From assembly GCA_009782165.1 (NCBI GenBank), contig WQUH01000308.1, positions 1 to 8,224 on the forward strand: a stretch of 8,224 bases of DNA, written 5' to 3'. The notes under the pieces were generated by a model that worked only from the letters and a program-made list of their open reading frames with translations, had not been told where the DNA came from and made no database searches. The first letter of the stretch is position 1, and the number at the start of each line of letters is the position of its first letter. This document shows positions 1-6,538 of the stretch, one piece after another. Source of the DNA: Pseudomonadota bacterium. GTDB taxonomy: Bacteria > Desulfobacterota > Desulfobulbia > Desulfobulbales > Desulfobulbaceae. The translations under genes and the position numbers were made by a program.

Positions 1-1
1 G

Positions 2-1222
2 GACGGCCTGGACCTGGTCAAAATCACCCTGGACCAGGGGCCGGTGTTCTACGGCTATACCGAAGGCCCGATGGTGTTTCTGGCCATGGCGCCGGCCGCC
101 ATCAAGACCTGTCTTGCCGCCGGCAAGGGCGAGGCGGCCCTGGACAAGGCCCCCGCCTTCCAGGAGGCGGTCGCCTACTGGCAGACCTTCCCCGCGACGA
201 TGATCTACTCCCGGTCGTATCTCAACACGCCCCTGGTGGCCGAGCTCCTCAAGCTCGCCACCGTGCCCGAGGTCAAGGAGGCCGGCGAGTTGCTGACCGG
301 AATCGGCGTCGCCTACTCGATCGATTACGGGACCGGTCAGGGCATGGAAGGCCGGGGCCGGGCCAACCTGACCTATGACCGCCTGCACCCGGCGCTGAAA
401 GGTCTGTTCGATTCGGTCAAGGGCAACCAGACCCTGCACCTGCTGCAGGACAAGGCCCTGGCCTACAGTTGGGACGCATCGCTCCAGTTCCAGATGGAAC
501 GGATCATCGCGGCCGCCAAGGCCGAGGGACAGGAGTATCAGAATATCGACCAGCAGGTCCGGCAGTTCTGGGGCGTTTCCGTGGAAGAATTGGTTCATGC
601 CCTTGGTTCTCAGTGCGGCGGCGTGCTCGACGACGTTGTCCGCACCCCGCTGTTCCCCTGGCCGAAGATGACCCTGTTCATCGAGGTTCGGGACCGCGCC
701 GTCATCGAGAAGGCGCTGAACGGCATGCGGAATTTTGTGGCCGCGCAGGGATCGATCCGCGAGGAGCAGGAGCAGGTGGAGGGACAGACCGTCTACTCCT
801 GGCCGGTCATGCCCGGCGAGGTCCAGCCGGCGGCGGTGCTCACCGACAACATGTTCTACCTGTCCACCAGCAAACAGTCCCTCAAGGCGATGCTGGCCGC
901 CAAGGCCGCGCCCGGCGCCCTGGCCGCGCCGGTGACCGCGCAGTTGGGCCCGGACCTGAGCGGCCGGGTCAAGGCATCCAACTTGAGCAACTTTGTCGTG
1001 TTCCCTGCCCGGATGGCCCGCCAGACCGGCGAGACCATCGAATGGCTGGCCGCCATCCTGGCCTCCAGGCAGGTCGGCATGGAGCGGCTCAAGCGCGAGT
1101 TGGTGCAACTGATGGAATCGACGGAGCTGATCGCGGTGACCACCCAGGTGAGCAAGGAACGGACGGAATGGGCCATGACCACCGTCACCGCCAAGAAGCC
1201 GGCGGCCGGCGGCGGTCAGTGA
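2..1222 (+). CDS. Hypothetical protein, DUF3352-like, 5' end missing
   Basis: The reading frame is open from the first complete codon (position 2) to TGA at 1220-1222, giving 406 visible residues; the true start lies upstream of the window. I do not recognise a named gene. Two similar segments are visible: one at about nt 53-127 and one at about nt 839-907. Each runs Thr-Glu/Asp, a short gap, Met-aromatic-Leu-Ala/Ser, about five residues, Ile/Leu-Lys, then Leu-Ala-Ala. Between them lies a stretch resembling 'LFIEVRDRAVIEKALNGM' (nt 671-724) followed by a 'VEGQTVYSW' strand. This duplicated layout recalls DUF3352-type proteins, which are often secreted or envelope-associated and of unknown function. 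No membrane segment is visible in this part, and any signal peptide would be upstream. The C-terminus is a low-complexity Lys-Pro-Ala-Gly tail. The 202-base gap after it suggests it is not part of the following operon. The family guess is from memory and moderate at best; the coding call is firm. Confidence 0.8.
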   Translation, partial: DGLDLVKITLDQGPVFYGYTEGPMVFLAMAPAAIKTCLAAGKGEAALDKAPAFQEAVAYWQTFPATMIYSRSYLNTPLVAELLKLATVPEVKEAGELLTGIGVAYSIDYGTGQGMEGRGRANLTYDRLHPALKGLFDSVKGNQTLHLLQDKALAYSWDASLQFQMERIIAAAKAEGQEYQNIDQQVRQFWGVSVEELVHALGSQCGGVLDDVVRTPLFPWPKMTLFIEVRDRAVIEKALNGMRNFVAAQGSIREEQEQVEGQTVYSWPVMPGEVQPAAVLTDNMFYLSTSKQSLKAMLAAKAAPGALAAPVTAQLGPDLSGRVKASNLSNFVVFPARMARQTGETIEWLAAILASRQVGMERLKRELVQLMESTELIAVTTQVSKERTEWAMTTVTAKKPAAGGGQ

Positions 1223-1329
1223 GCGGCCGGGCAATGCGGCGGATAACGCGGTCCGGGAAAAAGGACTTGCCTAACTGTCCGCATTCAAGGTATGGGTGTG
1301 TTTTATCGGCACAGTACGGGGCAGGCGGG

Positions 1330-1358
1330 CACAGCGGCGCGGCCTCCCCGTCGCTGTG
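1330..1358 (+). promoter_or_regulatory. Leader hairpin upstream of iorA
   Basis: CACAGCGGCG (1330-1339) pairs with CGTCGCTGTG (1349-1358) over ten base pairs with one G-U, closing a nine-base loop. The stem ends 66 bases before the iorA start codon. The following bases (GTTCTGATG) are not a T-tract, so it is not a standard intrinsic terminator for the upstream gene. It could be a structured 5' leader, a transcript-stabilising stem, or a Rho-type termination region. No ligand-binding class was recognised. In a GC-rich genome, stems of this size can occur by chance. Confidence 0.35.
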
Positions 1359-1412
1359 GTTCTGATGCGCGACGACTGGCGACGGCGCGGCCGATTGCCG
1401 TGAATACCAGCA

Positions 1413-1418
1413 AGGAGG
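1413..1418 (+). promoter_or_regulatory. Ribosome binding site fixing the GTG start of iorA
   Basis: AGGAGG lies six bases before GTG at 1425. The same frame is closed upstream by TGA at 1401-1403, and no other ATG, GTG or TTG lies between that stop and 1425. The next in-frame ATG is codon 41, inside the conserved GYPGTPSTEI segment. GTG at 1425 is therefore the only credible start. Confidence 0.85.
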
Positions 1419-1424
1419 AAGGAA

Positions 1425-3236
1425 GTGGCGTTTGACAACGAGACAACACTGTGGCTTTCCGGCAACGAGGCGATCGCCCTCGGCGCCTGGGAAGCGGGGG
1501 TCCGGGTGGCATCGGGTTATCCGGGCACGCCCTCGACCGAGATCATGGCCAATCTCTCCCGCTATCCGGGGGTGTACACCGAGTGGGCGCCCAACGAGAA
1601 GGTGGGGCTGGAAGTGGCCATCGGCGCCTCCTTTGCCGGGGCCCGGGCCCTGGCCACCATGAAGCACGTCGGCATGAACGTGGCGGCGGACCCCCTGTTC
1701 ACGGCGGCCTACACCGGCGTACGCGGCGGCCTGGTGGTCCTCAATGCCGACGATCCCCAGATGCACAGCTCCCAGAACGAGCAGGACAACCGCAGCTATG
1801 CCTTTGCCGCCAAGCTGCCCCTGCTCGAACCATCCGACCCGGCCGAGGCCAAACAGATGGTCGGCCGGGCATTCGCCTTGAGCGAGCAGTTGGACACCCC
1901 GGTGATCGTGCGCATCACCACCCGGATCGCCCACGTCAAGGGCGTGGTGGAGAAAGGAGCGCGCTGCGAGACGCCTGCGCCCGCGATCGAGAAGATGCCG
2001 GCCAAGCTGGTCATGCTGCCCGGCAACGCCAGAATGCGGCGGGCGGCGGTGGAAAAACGGATGCAGGCCGCCCGCGATCTGGTCGAGACCCTGCCGGAAA
2101 ACCGGATCGAACCGGGGGTCGGCAAACGGGGCTTCATCACCTCCGGGGTGCCCTACAACTACGTCAAGGAGGTCTTTCCCGACGCGCCGGTGCTCAAGCT
2201 CGGCACGGTCTGGCCTCTGCCGGAGAAGATGATCCGCGCCTTCGCCGCCACCGTGGACGAGCTGATCGTGGTCGAGGAACTCGACCCCTTCATCGAGACC
2301 CACCTCAAGGCCATGGGCATCGCCTGCCGGGGCAAGGATCTCATCCCCAACCAGGGCGAGCTCAACTCGTTCATCGTCCGCAAGGCGATTGCCCCGGAAA
2401 CCATCGGCGAGGTCTTCGCCCCGCTGGAACTGCCGATGCGGCCGCCGAACATGTGCGCCGGCTGCCCGCACCGCGGCCTGTTCTACGGCCTGTCGCGGAT
2501 GAAGGACGTCTTTGTGTCCGGCGACATCGGCTGCTACACCCTGGGCTTTCTGCCGCCGCTGTCGGCCATGGACGCCTGCGTCTGCATGGGCGCCTCGATC
2601 GGCGTGGCCCACGGCATGGCCAAGGCGCTGGGCGCAAGCGGCGAAGGCAAGGTGGTGGCCGTGCTCGGCGATTCCACCTTCATGCACTCGGGCATCACCG
2701 GCCTGCTGAACATGGTCTACAACGGCACCTACGCCTCGGTGATCATCCTCGACAACCGCACCACCGCCATGACCGGCCACCAGGACAACCCGGCCTCGGG
2801 CAGGTCGATCCTCGGCGAACCGGCGCCGGAACTGGATCTCGAGGAGCTGTGCCGGGCCCTTGGCGTCAGGCGGGTGACCGTGGTCAACCCGCACGATGTC
2901 GAGGCCACCCGCAAGGTGCTGGCGGAGGAGATCGCGGCCCCCGAGCCCTCGGTGATCATCAGCCGGGCCCCCTGCGTGCTCCTGCCCGAGGAGGTCAAGC
3001 GGGTCAAACCGCCCTATTTCACCAATCTCGACAACTGCACCGGCTGTTCGCTCTGCGTGCAGATGGGATGCCCGGCCATCAGTTGGACGCCGCTGACCCC
3101 CGAGGAGGCGCTGGCCCGGGGCTACCGGGAAAAACAAAAAGGATTCGCCCAGATCGCCGAGGTGCAGTGCAACGGCTGCGGTCAATGCGCCTGCGTGTGC
3201 AAGTTCGAGGCTATCGTGCAAAGGGAGGTCAAGTGA
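1425..3236 (+). CDS. iorA: Indolepyruvate:ferredoxin oxidoreductase, alpha subunit
   Basis: This 603-residue protein has the usual IorA length and domain order. The family catalyses thiamine-diphosphate-dependent oxidative decarboxylation of arylpyruvates (from Trp, Phe, Tyr) to aryl-acetyl-CoA with reduction of ferredoxin, in the cytoplasm, and is reversible. Visible features: an N-terminal pyrimidine-binding domain with GYPGTPSTEI at 31-40 and EWAPNEKVGLE at 53-63 (E58 or E63 is the likely cofactor-contacting Glu); a transketolase-C-like middle domain around 235-330; CAGCPHRG at 344-351; the TPP domain with GDIGCYTLG at 366-374 and the GDS...DN Mg/TPP motif at 415-444. A C-terminal two-cluster ferredoxin domain has cysteines 538, 541, 544, 549 and 582, 585, 588, 592, enough for two [4Fe-4S] clusters. 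Its stop overlaps the iorB start by one base, which fits stoichiometric expression of both subunits. No truncation or frameshift is seen. Substrate preference among the aryl acids cannot be read from the sequence. Confidence 0.96.
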   Translation: MAFDNETTLWLSGNEAIALGAWEAGVRVASGYPGTPSTEIMANLSRYPGVYTEWAPNEKVGLEVAIGASFAGARALATMKHVGMNVAADPLFTAAYTGVRGGLVVLNADDPQMHSSQNEQDNRSYAFAAKLPLLEPSDPAEAKQMVGRAFALSEQLDTPVIVRITTRIAHVKGVVEKGARCETPAPAIEKMPAKLVMLPGNARMRRAAVEKRMQAARDLVETLPENRIEPGVGKRGFITSGVPYNYVKEVFPDAPVLKLGTVWPLPEKMIRAFAATVDELIVVEELDPFIETHLKAMGIACRGKDLIPNQGELNSFIVRKAIAPETIGEVFAPLELPMRPPNMCAGCPHRGLFYGLSRMKDVFVSGDIGCYTLGFLPPLSAMDACVCMGASIGVAHGMAKALGASGEGKVVAVLGDSTFMHSGITGLLNMVYNGTYASVIILDNRTTAMTGHQDNPASGRSILGEPAPELDLEELCRALGVRRVTVVNPHDVEATRKVLAEEIAAPEPSVIISRAPCVLLPEEVKRVKPPYFTNLDNCTGCSLCVQMGCPAISWTPLTPEEALARGYREKQKGFAQIAEVQCNGCGQCACVCKFEAIVQREVK

Positions 3237-3820
3237 TGCGACAGAGCGGCAATATCCTCTTTTCGGGCGTGGGCGGCCAGGGCATCCTGCTGGCCAGCGA
3301 GTTGACCGCCCATGCGCAGTTGGCGGCGGGCTTCGACGTCAAAAAGAGCGAGGTACACGGCATGGCCCAGCGGGGCGGCTCGGTCGAGGCCCATCTCCGC
3401 TACGGCGAGAAGGTGTACTCGCCCCTGATCGAACTGGGCGCGGCCGATATTCTGGTGGCCTTCGAGCCCCTGGAGGCGGTGCGCTATCTGCCGTACCTGC
3501 ACCGCGACAGCGCCGTGGTGGTCAACACCCGGAAGATTCTGCCGCCGGCGGTGGCGCTCGGCAAGGCGAAATATCCCGACACGATCTTTGATGAGTTCGC
3601 CTCCCGCCACATCAAGGTGGTGGCCATTGACGCCTTTGCCGTGGCCGAGTCGGTGGGCGAGTTGCGCACCGTCAACGTGGCCATGGTCGGGGCCATGTCC
3701 AATTTCCTTGCGGTTCACCCCGAGGTCTTTCTCCGGGTGATCGACCGGGCCGTCAAGTCCCGGTTCAGCGAGGTCAACAGGAAGGCTTTCTCTGCCGGTC
3801 GGGCCGCAATCCATGCCTGA
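3236..3820 (+). CDS. iorB: Indolepyruvate:ferredoxin oxidoreductase, beta subunit
   Basis: This 194-residue protein is the partner of IorA and corresponds to the gamma-type domain of pyruvate:ferredoxin oxidoreductases, which takes part in CoA binding and completes the active enzyme. The family glycine-rich motif GVGGQGILLAS is at 11-21 and the conserved EVHGMAQRGGSVEAHLRYG segment is at 39-57. Length is normal for IorB. The start ATG (3236-3238) shares its first base with the TGA of iorA, and GGGAGG at 3223-3228 lies seven bases upstream, so translational coupling is likely. Upstream codons in this frame lie inside iorA and do not add conserved sequence. A 30-base gap without a terminator leads to paaK. 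The gene is intact and the assignment is secure from motif plus position; the partner relationship is inferred from the overlap. Confidence 0.95.
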   Translation: MRQSGNILFSGVGGQGILLASELTAHAQLAAGFDVKKSEVHGMAQRGGSVEAHLRYGEKVYSPLIELGAADILVAFEPLEAVRYLPYLHRDSAVVVNTRKILPPAVALGKAKYPDTIFDEFASRHIKVVAIDAFAVAESVGELRTVNVAMVGAMSNFLAVHPEVFLRVIDRAVKSRFSEVNRKAFSAGRAAIHA

Positions 3821-3850
3821 ACCGGCGACACGAACAACGAGGAGAGACAT

Positions 3851-5152
3851 ATGATGCGGGTTGAAGAAATCGAAACGCTGCCCCGGTCCGGTCTGGAATC
3901 GATCCAACTCAAACGGCTGCAGGCCCTGGTCCAGCGCGTGTACCACACGATCGCACCCTACCGGGCCAAGATGGACGCGGCCGGGATCAAACCCGACGAC
4001 ATCCGGACGCTCGCCGATCTGCGCCGGTTGCCGTATACCTCCAAGGACGACCTGCGCGACACCTATCCCTTCGGCATGTTCGCCAGCCCCATGGACGAGG
4101 TCATCCGGATCCACGCCTCTTCGGGCACCACCGGCAAACCGACGGTGGTCGGCTACACCCGGGCCGATATCGATCTCTGGGCCTCGGTGATGGCCCGCTG
4201 CCTGAACATGGCCGGGGTGACCAGGGGCGATATGGTCCAGAATGCCTACGGCTACGGCCTGTTCACCGGCGGCCTCGGCGGCCATTACGGCGCGGAAGCC
4301 CTGGGGGCCACGGTTATTCCGGCCTCGGGCGGCAACTCCAAACGCCAGATCATCATGATGCGCGACTTCGGCACCACCGCGCTGCTCTCCACGCCGTCCT
4401 ACGCCCTCAATCTGGCCGACGCCATGGCCGATGCCGGCATCGGCCCCGGAGAACTCAAACTGCGGGTCGGGGTCCACGGCGCCGAGCCCTGGAGCATCAA
4501 CATGCGCGAAGAGGTGGAGCGCAAACTCGGCTACCGGGCCCTGGACATCTACGGCCTGTCCGAGATCATCGGACCCGGCGTGGCCATGGAGTGCATCAAG
4601 ACCGACCGCGGCCTGCACATCATGGAAGACTGCTTCCTGCCCGAAATCGTCGATCCGGATACCCTGGAACCGCTGCCCTACGGCGAGACCGGCGAACTGG
4701 TCTTCACCACCCTGACCAAGGAGGCCCTGCCGCTGATCCGCTATCGGACCAAGGACATCTCCCGGATGTTCCTCGAACCCTGCCCCTGCGGCCGCACCCT
4801 GATCCGGATGGAGAAGATCATGGGCCGGACCGACGACATGCTGATCATCCGCGGGGTGAACGTGTTCCCGTCCCAGGTCGAGCATGTGCTGATGGGCATC
4901 GACGGGGTCGAGCCCCATTACCAGATCGAGGTCACCCGCGACGGCAGCCTCGACGTGGTGACGGTGCTGGTCGAGGTGAGCGAGAGCATCTTCTCCGACG
5001 AGATCAAGGTGCTGGAAAACTTAAATAAAAAAATTCAGGCCGAGATCAAGGATATACTTGGCATCACCTGCAAGGTGAAACTGGTGGAGCCGCGCTCCAT
5101 CCAGCGTTCCGAGGGCAAGGCCCAGCGGGTGATCGACCGTCGCACTCTTTAA
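3851..5152 (+). CDS. paaK: Phenylacetate-CoA ligase (AMP-forming), anaerobic type
   Basis: This 433-residue member of the adenylate-forming (ANL) superfamily has typical PaaK length. The family converts phenylacetate or related arylacetates, ATP and CoA to aryl-acetyl-CoA, AMP and PPi in the cytoplasm. Visible motifs: the phosphate-binding loop SSGTTGKPT at 90-98; YGLSE at 234-238; the hinge region [16 protein letters not shown] at 325-340; a C-terminal domain with the probable catalytic lysine K423 in SEGKAQR. C248, H256, C311 and C313 form a possible metal site discussed in the findings. GAGGAG at 3839-3844 precedes ATG 3851 by six bases; ATG 3854 is an equally possible start, changing only one residue. 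Next to iorAB, it probably acts on the same aryl-acetyl-CoA pool, either activating imported arylacetate or running in reverse. The exact acid used is not known. Late in the gene, codons TTA AAT AAA AAA ATT and ATA CTT break the otherwise GC-rich pattern. Confidence 0.94.
   Translation: MMRVEEIETLPRSGLESIQLKRLQALVQRVYHTIAPYRAKMDAAGIKPDDIRTLADLRRLPYTSKDDLRDTYPFGMFASPMDEVIRIHASSGTTGKPTVVGYTRADIDLWASVMARCLNMAGVTRGDMVQNAYGYGLFTGGLGGHYGAEALGATVIPASGGNSKRQIIMMRDFGTTALLSTPSYALNLADAMADAGIGPGELKLRVGVHGAEPWSINMREEVERKLGYRALDIYGLSEIIGPGVAMECIKTDRGLHIMEDCFLPEIVDPDTLEPLPYGETGELVFTTLTKEALPLIRYRTKDISRMFLEPCPCGRTLIRMEKIMGRTDDMLIIRGVNVFPSQVEHVLMGIDGVEPHYQIEVTRDGSLDVVTVLVEVSESIFSDEIKVLENLNKKIQAEIKDILGITCKVKLVEPRSIQRSEGKAQRVIDRRTL
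5021..5058 (+). promoter_or_regulatory. Possible internal promoter inside paaK
   Basis: Inside GC-rich paaK there is an AT-only run of 15 bases (5021-5035) containing seven consecutive A, then TATACT at 5053-5058, five of six matches to a sigma70 -10 box. The A-tract could act as an UP-like element, but the -35 position shows no good TTGACA match. It lies about 110 bases upstream of the ACT gene start, so it could drive the ACT-liv genes separately from iorAB-paaK. The support is only pattern-based. Confidence 0.2.
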
Positions 5153-5167
5153 CCACTGGAGGATCGT

Positions 5168-5599
5168 ATGCGTGTCGAGCAGATTGCGGTTTTTCTCGAA
5201 AATAAATCGGGCCGTCTGGCGGAGATCACCCGAATTCTGGCGGAGAACGACATCAACATCCGGGCGTTGTCCGTGGCCGATACCGCCGATTTCGGCATCC
5301 TGCGCCTGATCGTCGACAAGGTCGACCGGGCCAAGGAGGTGCTGCGCGGCGGCGGCTTCACCGTCGGCAAGACCAATGTGGTGGCGGTCGAGGTGCCGGA
5401 CCGGGCGGGCGGCCTGGCCAGCGTGCTCAAGGTGATCAACGGGGCCAGCCTGAACGTCGAGTATATGTACGCCTTTGTCAACAAGAGCGGCGCCGATGCG
5501 GTGCTGATTTTCCGCTTCGACGCGATGGACAAGGCCATCGAGGTCTTGCAGGAGAATGGCTTCACCCTGTTGACCGGGCAGCAGATCTGCGCCCTGTGA
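5168..5599 (+). CDS. Tandem ACT-domain protein, probable amino-acid sensor
   Basis: This 143-residue protein consists almost wholly of two ACT domains, at about 6-66 and 71-135. ACT domains are small regulatory folds that usually bind amino acids at dimer interfaces. Each copy shows the usual turn between the first strand and helix with a conserved Gly: [10 protein letters not shown] at 11-20 and [11 protein letters not shown] at 76-86. Each ends with a helix that begins 'DRAKEVL' or 'DKAIEVL' followed by 'GGFTV' or 'NGFTLL', so the two halves are clearly related. No catalytic or DNA-binding domain is attached. GGAGG at 5158-5162 lies five bases before the ATG, and only 15 bases separate it from the paaK stop. 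It may sense an aromatic or branched-chain amino acid and act on PaaK, IorAB or the transporter, but the target is unknown. The stop codon lies inside a hairpin. Confidence 0.88.
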   Translation: MRVEQIAVFLENKSGRLAEITRILAENDINIRALSVADTADFGILRLIVDKVDRAKEVLRGGGFTVGKTNVVAVEVPDRAGGLASVLKVINGASLNVEYMYAFVNKSGADAVLIFRFDAMDKAIEVLQENGFTLLTGQQICAL

Positions 5600-5621
5600 G
5601 CGGGTCTTGACCGTACAGGGC
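5591..5621 (+). promoter_or_regulatory. Hairpin spanning the ACT stop codon
   Basis: GCCCTGT (5591-5597) pairs perfectly with ACAGGGC (5615-5621). G5598-U5614 and an inner CGG/CCG (5601-5603/5611-5613) can extend the stem past a two-base bulge. It covers the TGA at 5597-5599. No T-tract follows, so it is not a standard terminator. It separates the enzyme and sensor genes from the transporter genes and could act in RNA processing, partial termination or control of livH translation. Confidence 0.35.
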
Positions 5622-5647
5622 CGGCCGGCAGCGCCATTTCGTTTCGT

Positions 5648-6538
5648 ATGAGCTTCGATCTCTTCTGGCAATATCTCTTTGCCGGCATCACCTACGGCTC
5701 GATCTACGCCATCGTCGCCATCGGCTTCAACATCATCTACAATGCCACCGGCATCATCAACTTCGCCCAGGGCGAGTTCGTGATGCTGGGCGGCATGATC
5801 GCGGTTTCCCTGCTGCCGCACCTGCCTCTGGGCTATGCCATCGCGGCGGCGGTGCTGATCACCATGGGCATCGGCGCGGTCATCGAGGTGCTGTTCATCC
5901 GCTGGCTGGCCAGCCCTTCGGTGCTGCGGATGATCATCATCACCATCGGCATCTCCATCCTGCTGCGGGAATCGGCCCTGCACATCTGGGGCGAGTCCAT
6001 CCGCAGCCTGCCCTACTTCTACGGCAACGAGATCACCACCTTCCACCTGGGCAGCGTGCGCATCTCGCCGCAGGTGGTGTGGGTGATCGCCGCCTGCGCG
6101 GTGATGATGGCCGCCTTGAGCGTGTTCTTCAAGTCCACGCCCATCGGCCGGGAGATGCGGGCCTGCGCGGCCAACCACACCGCGGCCCGGCTCTGCGGCA
6201 TCAATACCCGCAACATGGTGACCCTGTCCTTCATGCTCAGCGCCGGCATCGGCGCCCTGGCCGGCTGCGTGATGTCGCCGATCACCTCCACCCAGTACGA
6301 TTCCGGCTCCTCACTGGCGATCAAAGGCTTCACCGTGGCCATCCTGGGCGGACTGGGCAACTCCCTGGCCGCGGTGGCGGCCGGTCTTCTGCTGGGGACC
6401 ATCGAGGCCTTCTCGGTTTCAGTGGTGCCGCTTGCCTTCCAGGATGCGATCGCCATCGCCATCCTGCTGCTGATCCTCTTCGTCAAGCCGCACGGGATCT
6501 TCGGTTCGAGCGAGACGGCCCGGCTGAAGGACTTCTGA
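5648..6538 (+). CDS. livH: Branched-chain amino acid-type ABC transporter permease LivH
   Basis: This 296-residue very hydrophobic protein is one of the two inner-membrane permeases of a HAAT (Liv-type) ABC importer. The family signature NATGIINFAQGEF is at 32-44, and the cytoplasmic loop that contacts the ATPase is GREMRACAANHTAARLCGIN at 167-186. Several hydrophobic segments are evident, including about 9-31, 44-56, 61-85, 92-108, 141-161, 189-211, 226-250 and 265-280. Length is normal. The start is chosen because 'MSFDLFWQYLFAGITYGSIYA' matches the family N-terminus, yet no Shine-Dalgarno is visible upstream and a hairpin lies nearby. The same frame stays open back to the ACT stop codon 48 bases upstream. 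Liv-type systems carry branched-chain or other hydrophobic amino acids, and some carry urea, amides or aromatic acids. Here the neighbours point to aromatic or branched substrates, but this is inference. Confidence 0.95.
   Translation: MSFDLFWQYLFAGITYGSIYAIVAIGFNIIYNATGIINFAQGEFVMLGGMIAVSLLPHLPLGYAIAAAVLITMGIGAVIEVLFIRWLASPSVLRMIIITIGISILLRESALHIWGESIRSLPYFYGNEITTFHLGSVRISPQVVWVIAACAVMMAALSVFFKSTPIGREMRACAANHTAARLCGINTRNMVTLSFMLSAGIGALAGCVMSPITSTQYDSGSSLAIKGFTVAILGGLGNSLAAVAAGLLLGTIEAFSVSVVPLAFQDAIAIAILLLILFVKPHGIFGSSETARLKDF

Larger units (their letters stand above)
1223..1424 (+). other. Intergenic region and probable leader of iorA
   Basis: This 202-base gap is the longest non-coding stretch in the window and the natural place for the promoter of the ior-paaK-liv operon. 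Two inverted repeats are visible. AATGCGG (1233-1239) is matched by CCGCATT (1279-1285), enclosing a smaller GTCC/GGAC stem (1251-1254/1263-1266). A stronger local hairpin lies at 1330-1358 and is listed separately. A weaker ACGGC/GCCGT pair (1382-1386/1397-1401) sits just before the ribosome binding site. A poor sigma70-like pair can be drawn (TTGCCT 1267-1272, TATGGG 1291-1296, spacer 18), but the -10 matches consensus at only three positions, so no promoter is called. No sigma54 GG-N10-GC element with the right context was found. A hairpin followed directly by a T-run, as in an intrinsic terminator, is absent. Confidence 0.5.

Noticed and set aside
1330..1358. Intrinsic terminator for the upstream gene
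   Set aside because: The stem is good but no T-run follows on the + strand, and no A-run precedes it for the minus strand.
1367..1401. Sigma54 promoter from TGGCGA and TTGCCG upstream of iorA
   Set aside because: The distance between the GG and GC elements is well over the required ten bases, so the pair does not fit a -24/-12 promoter.
1292..1435. 47-codon open frame (start 'MGVFYRH') in the iorA leader, as a possible attenuator peptide
   Set aside because: The only purine run (AAGG) is one base from the ATG, too close to serve as a Shine-Dalgarno. There is no run of regulatory aromatic codons beyond one Phe-Tyr pair, and the rest is Arg/Ala-rich like random GC-rich frames.
1185..3221. Minus-strand open frame of 678 codons opposite iorA
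   Set aside because: It lies fully opposite a well-supported gene, reads as a His/Gly/Asp/Ala-rich composition without any domain, and is expected from GC-rich third codon positions.
1451..3235. Upstream extension of the iorB frame through iorA
   Set aside because: The translation is an Arg/Gly/Pro/His-rich shadow of iorA. Real IorB similarity starts at the ATG at 3236, which has its own ribosome binding site.
3182..4918. Minus-strand open frame of 578 codons opposite iorB and paaK
   Set aside because: It has the same antisense composition, spans two genes and their gap, and shows no recognisable motif or ribosome binding site.
5597..5621. Selenocysteine or read-through at the ACT TGA, fusing it to LivH
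   Set aside because: The second ACT domain is complete before the TGA, LivH begins with a normal family N-terminus, and the hairpin begins upstream of and covers the TGA rather than lying just after it as a bacterial SECIS would.
5021..6178. Minus-strand open frame of 385 codons opposite paaK, ACT and livH
   Set aside because: It is a low-complexity antisense shadow rich in Asp, His and Gly, with no family similarity.
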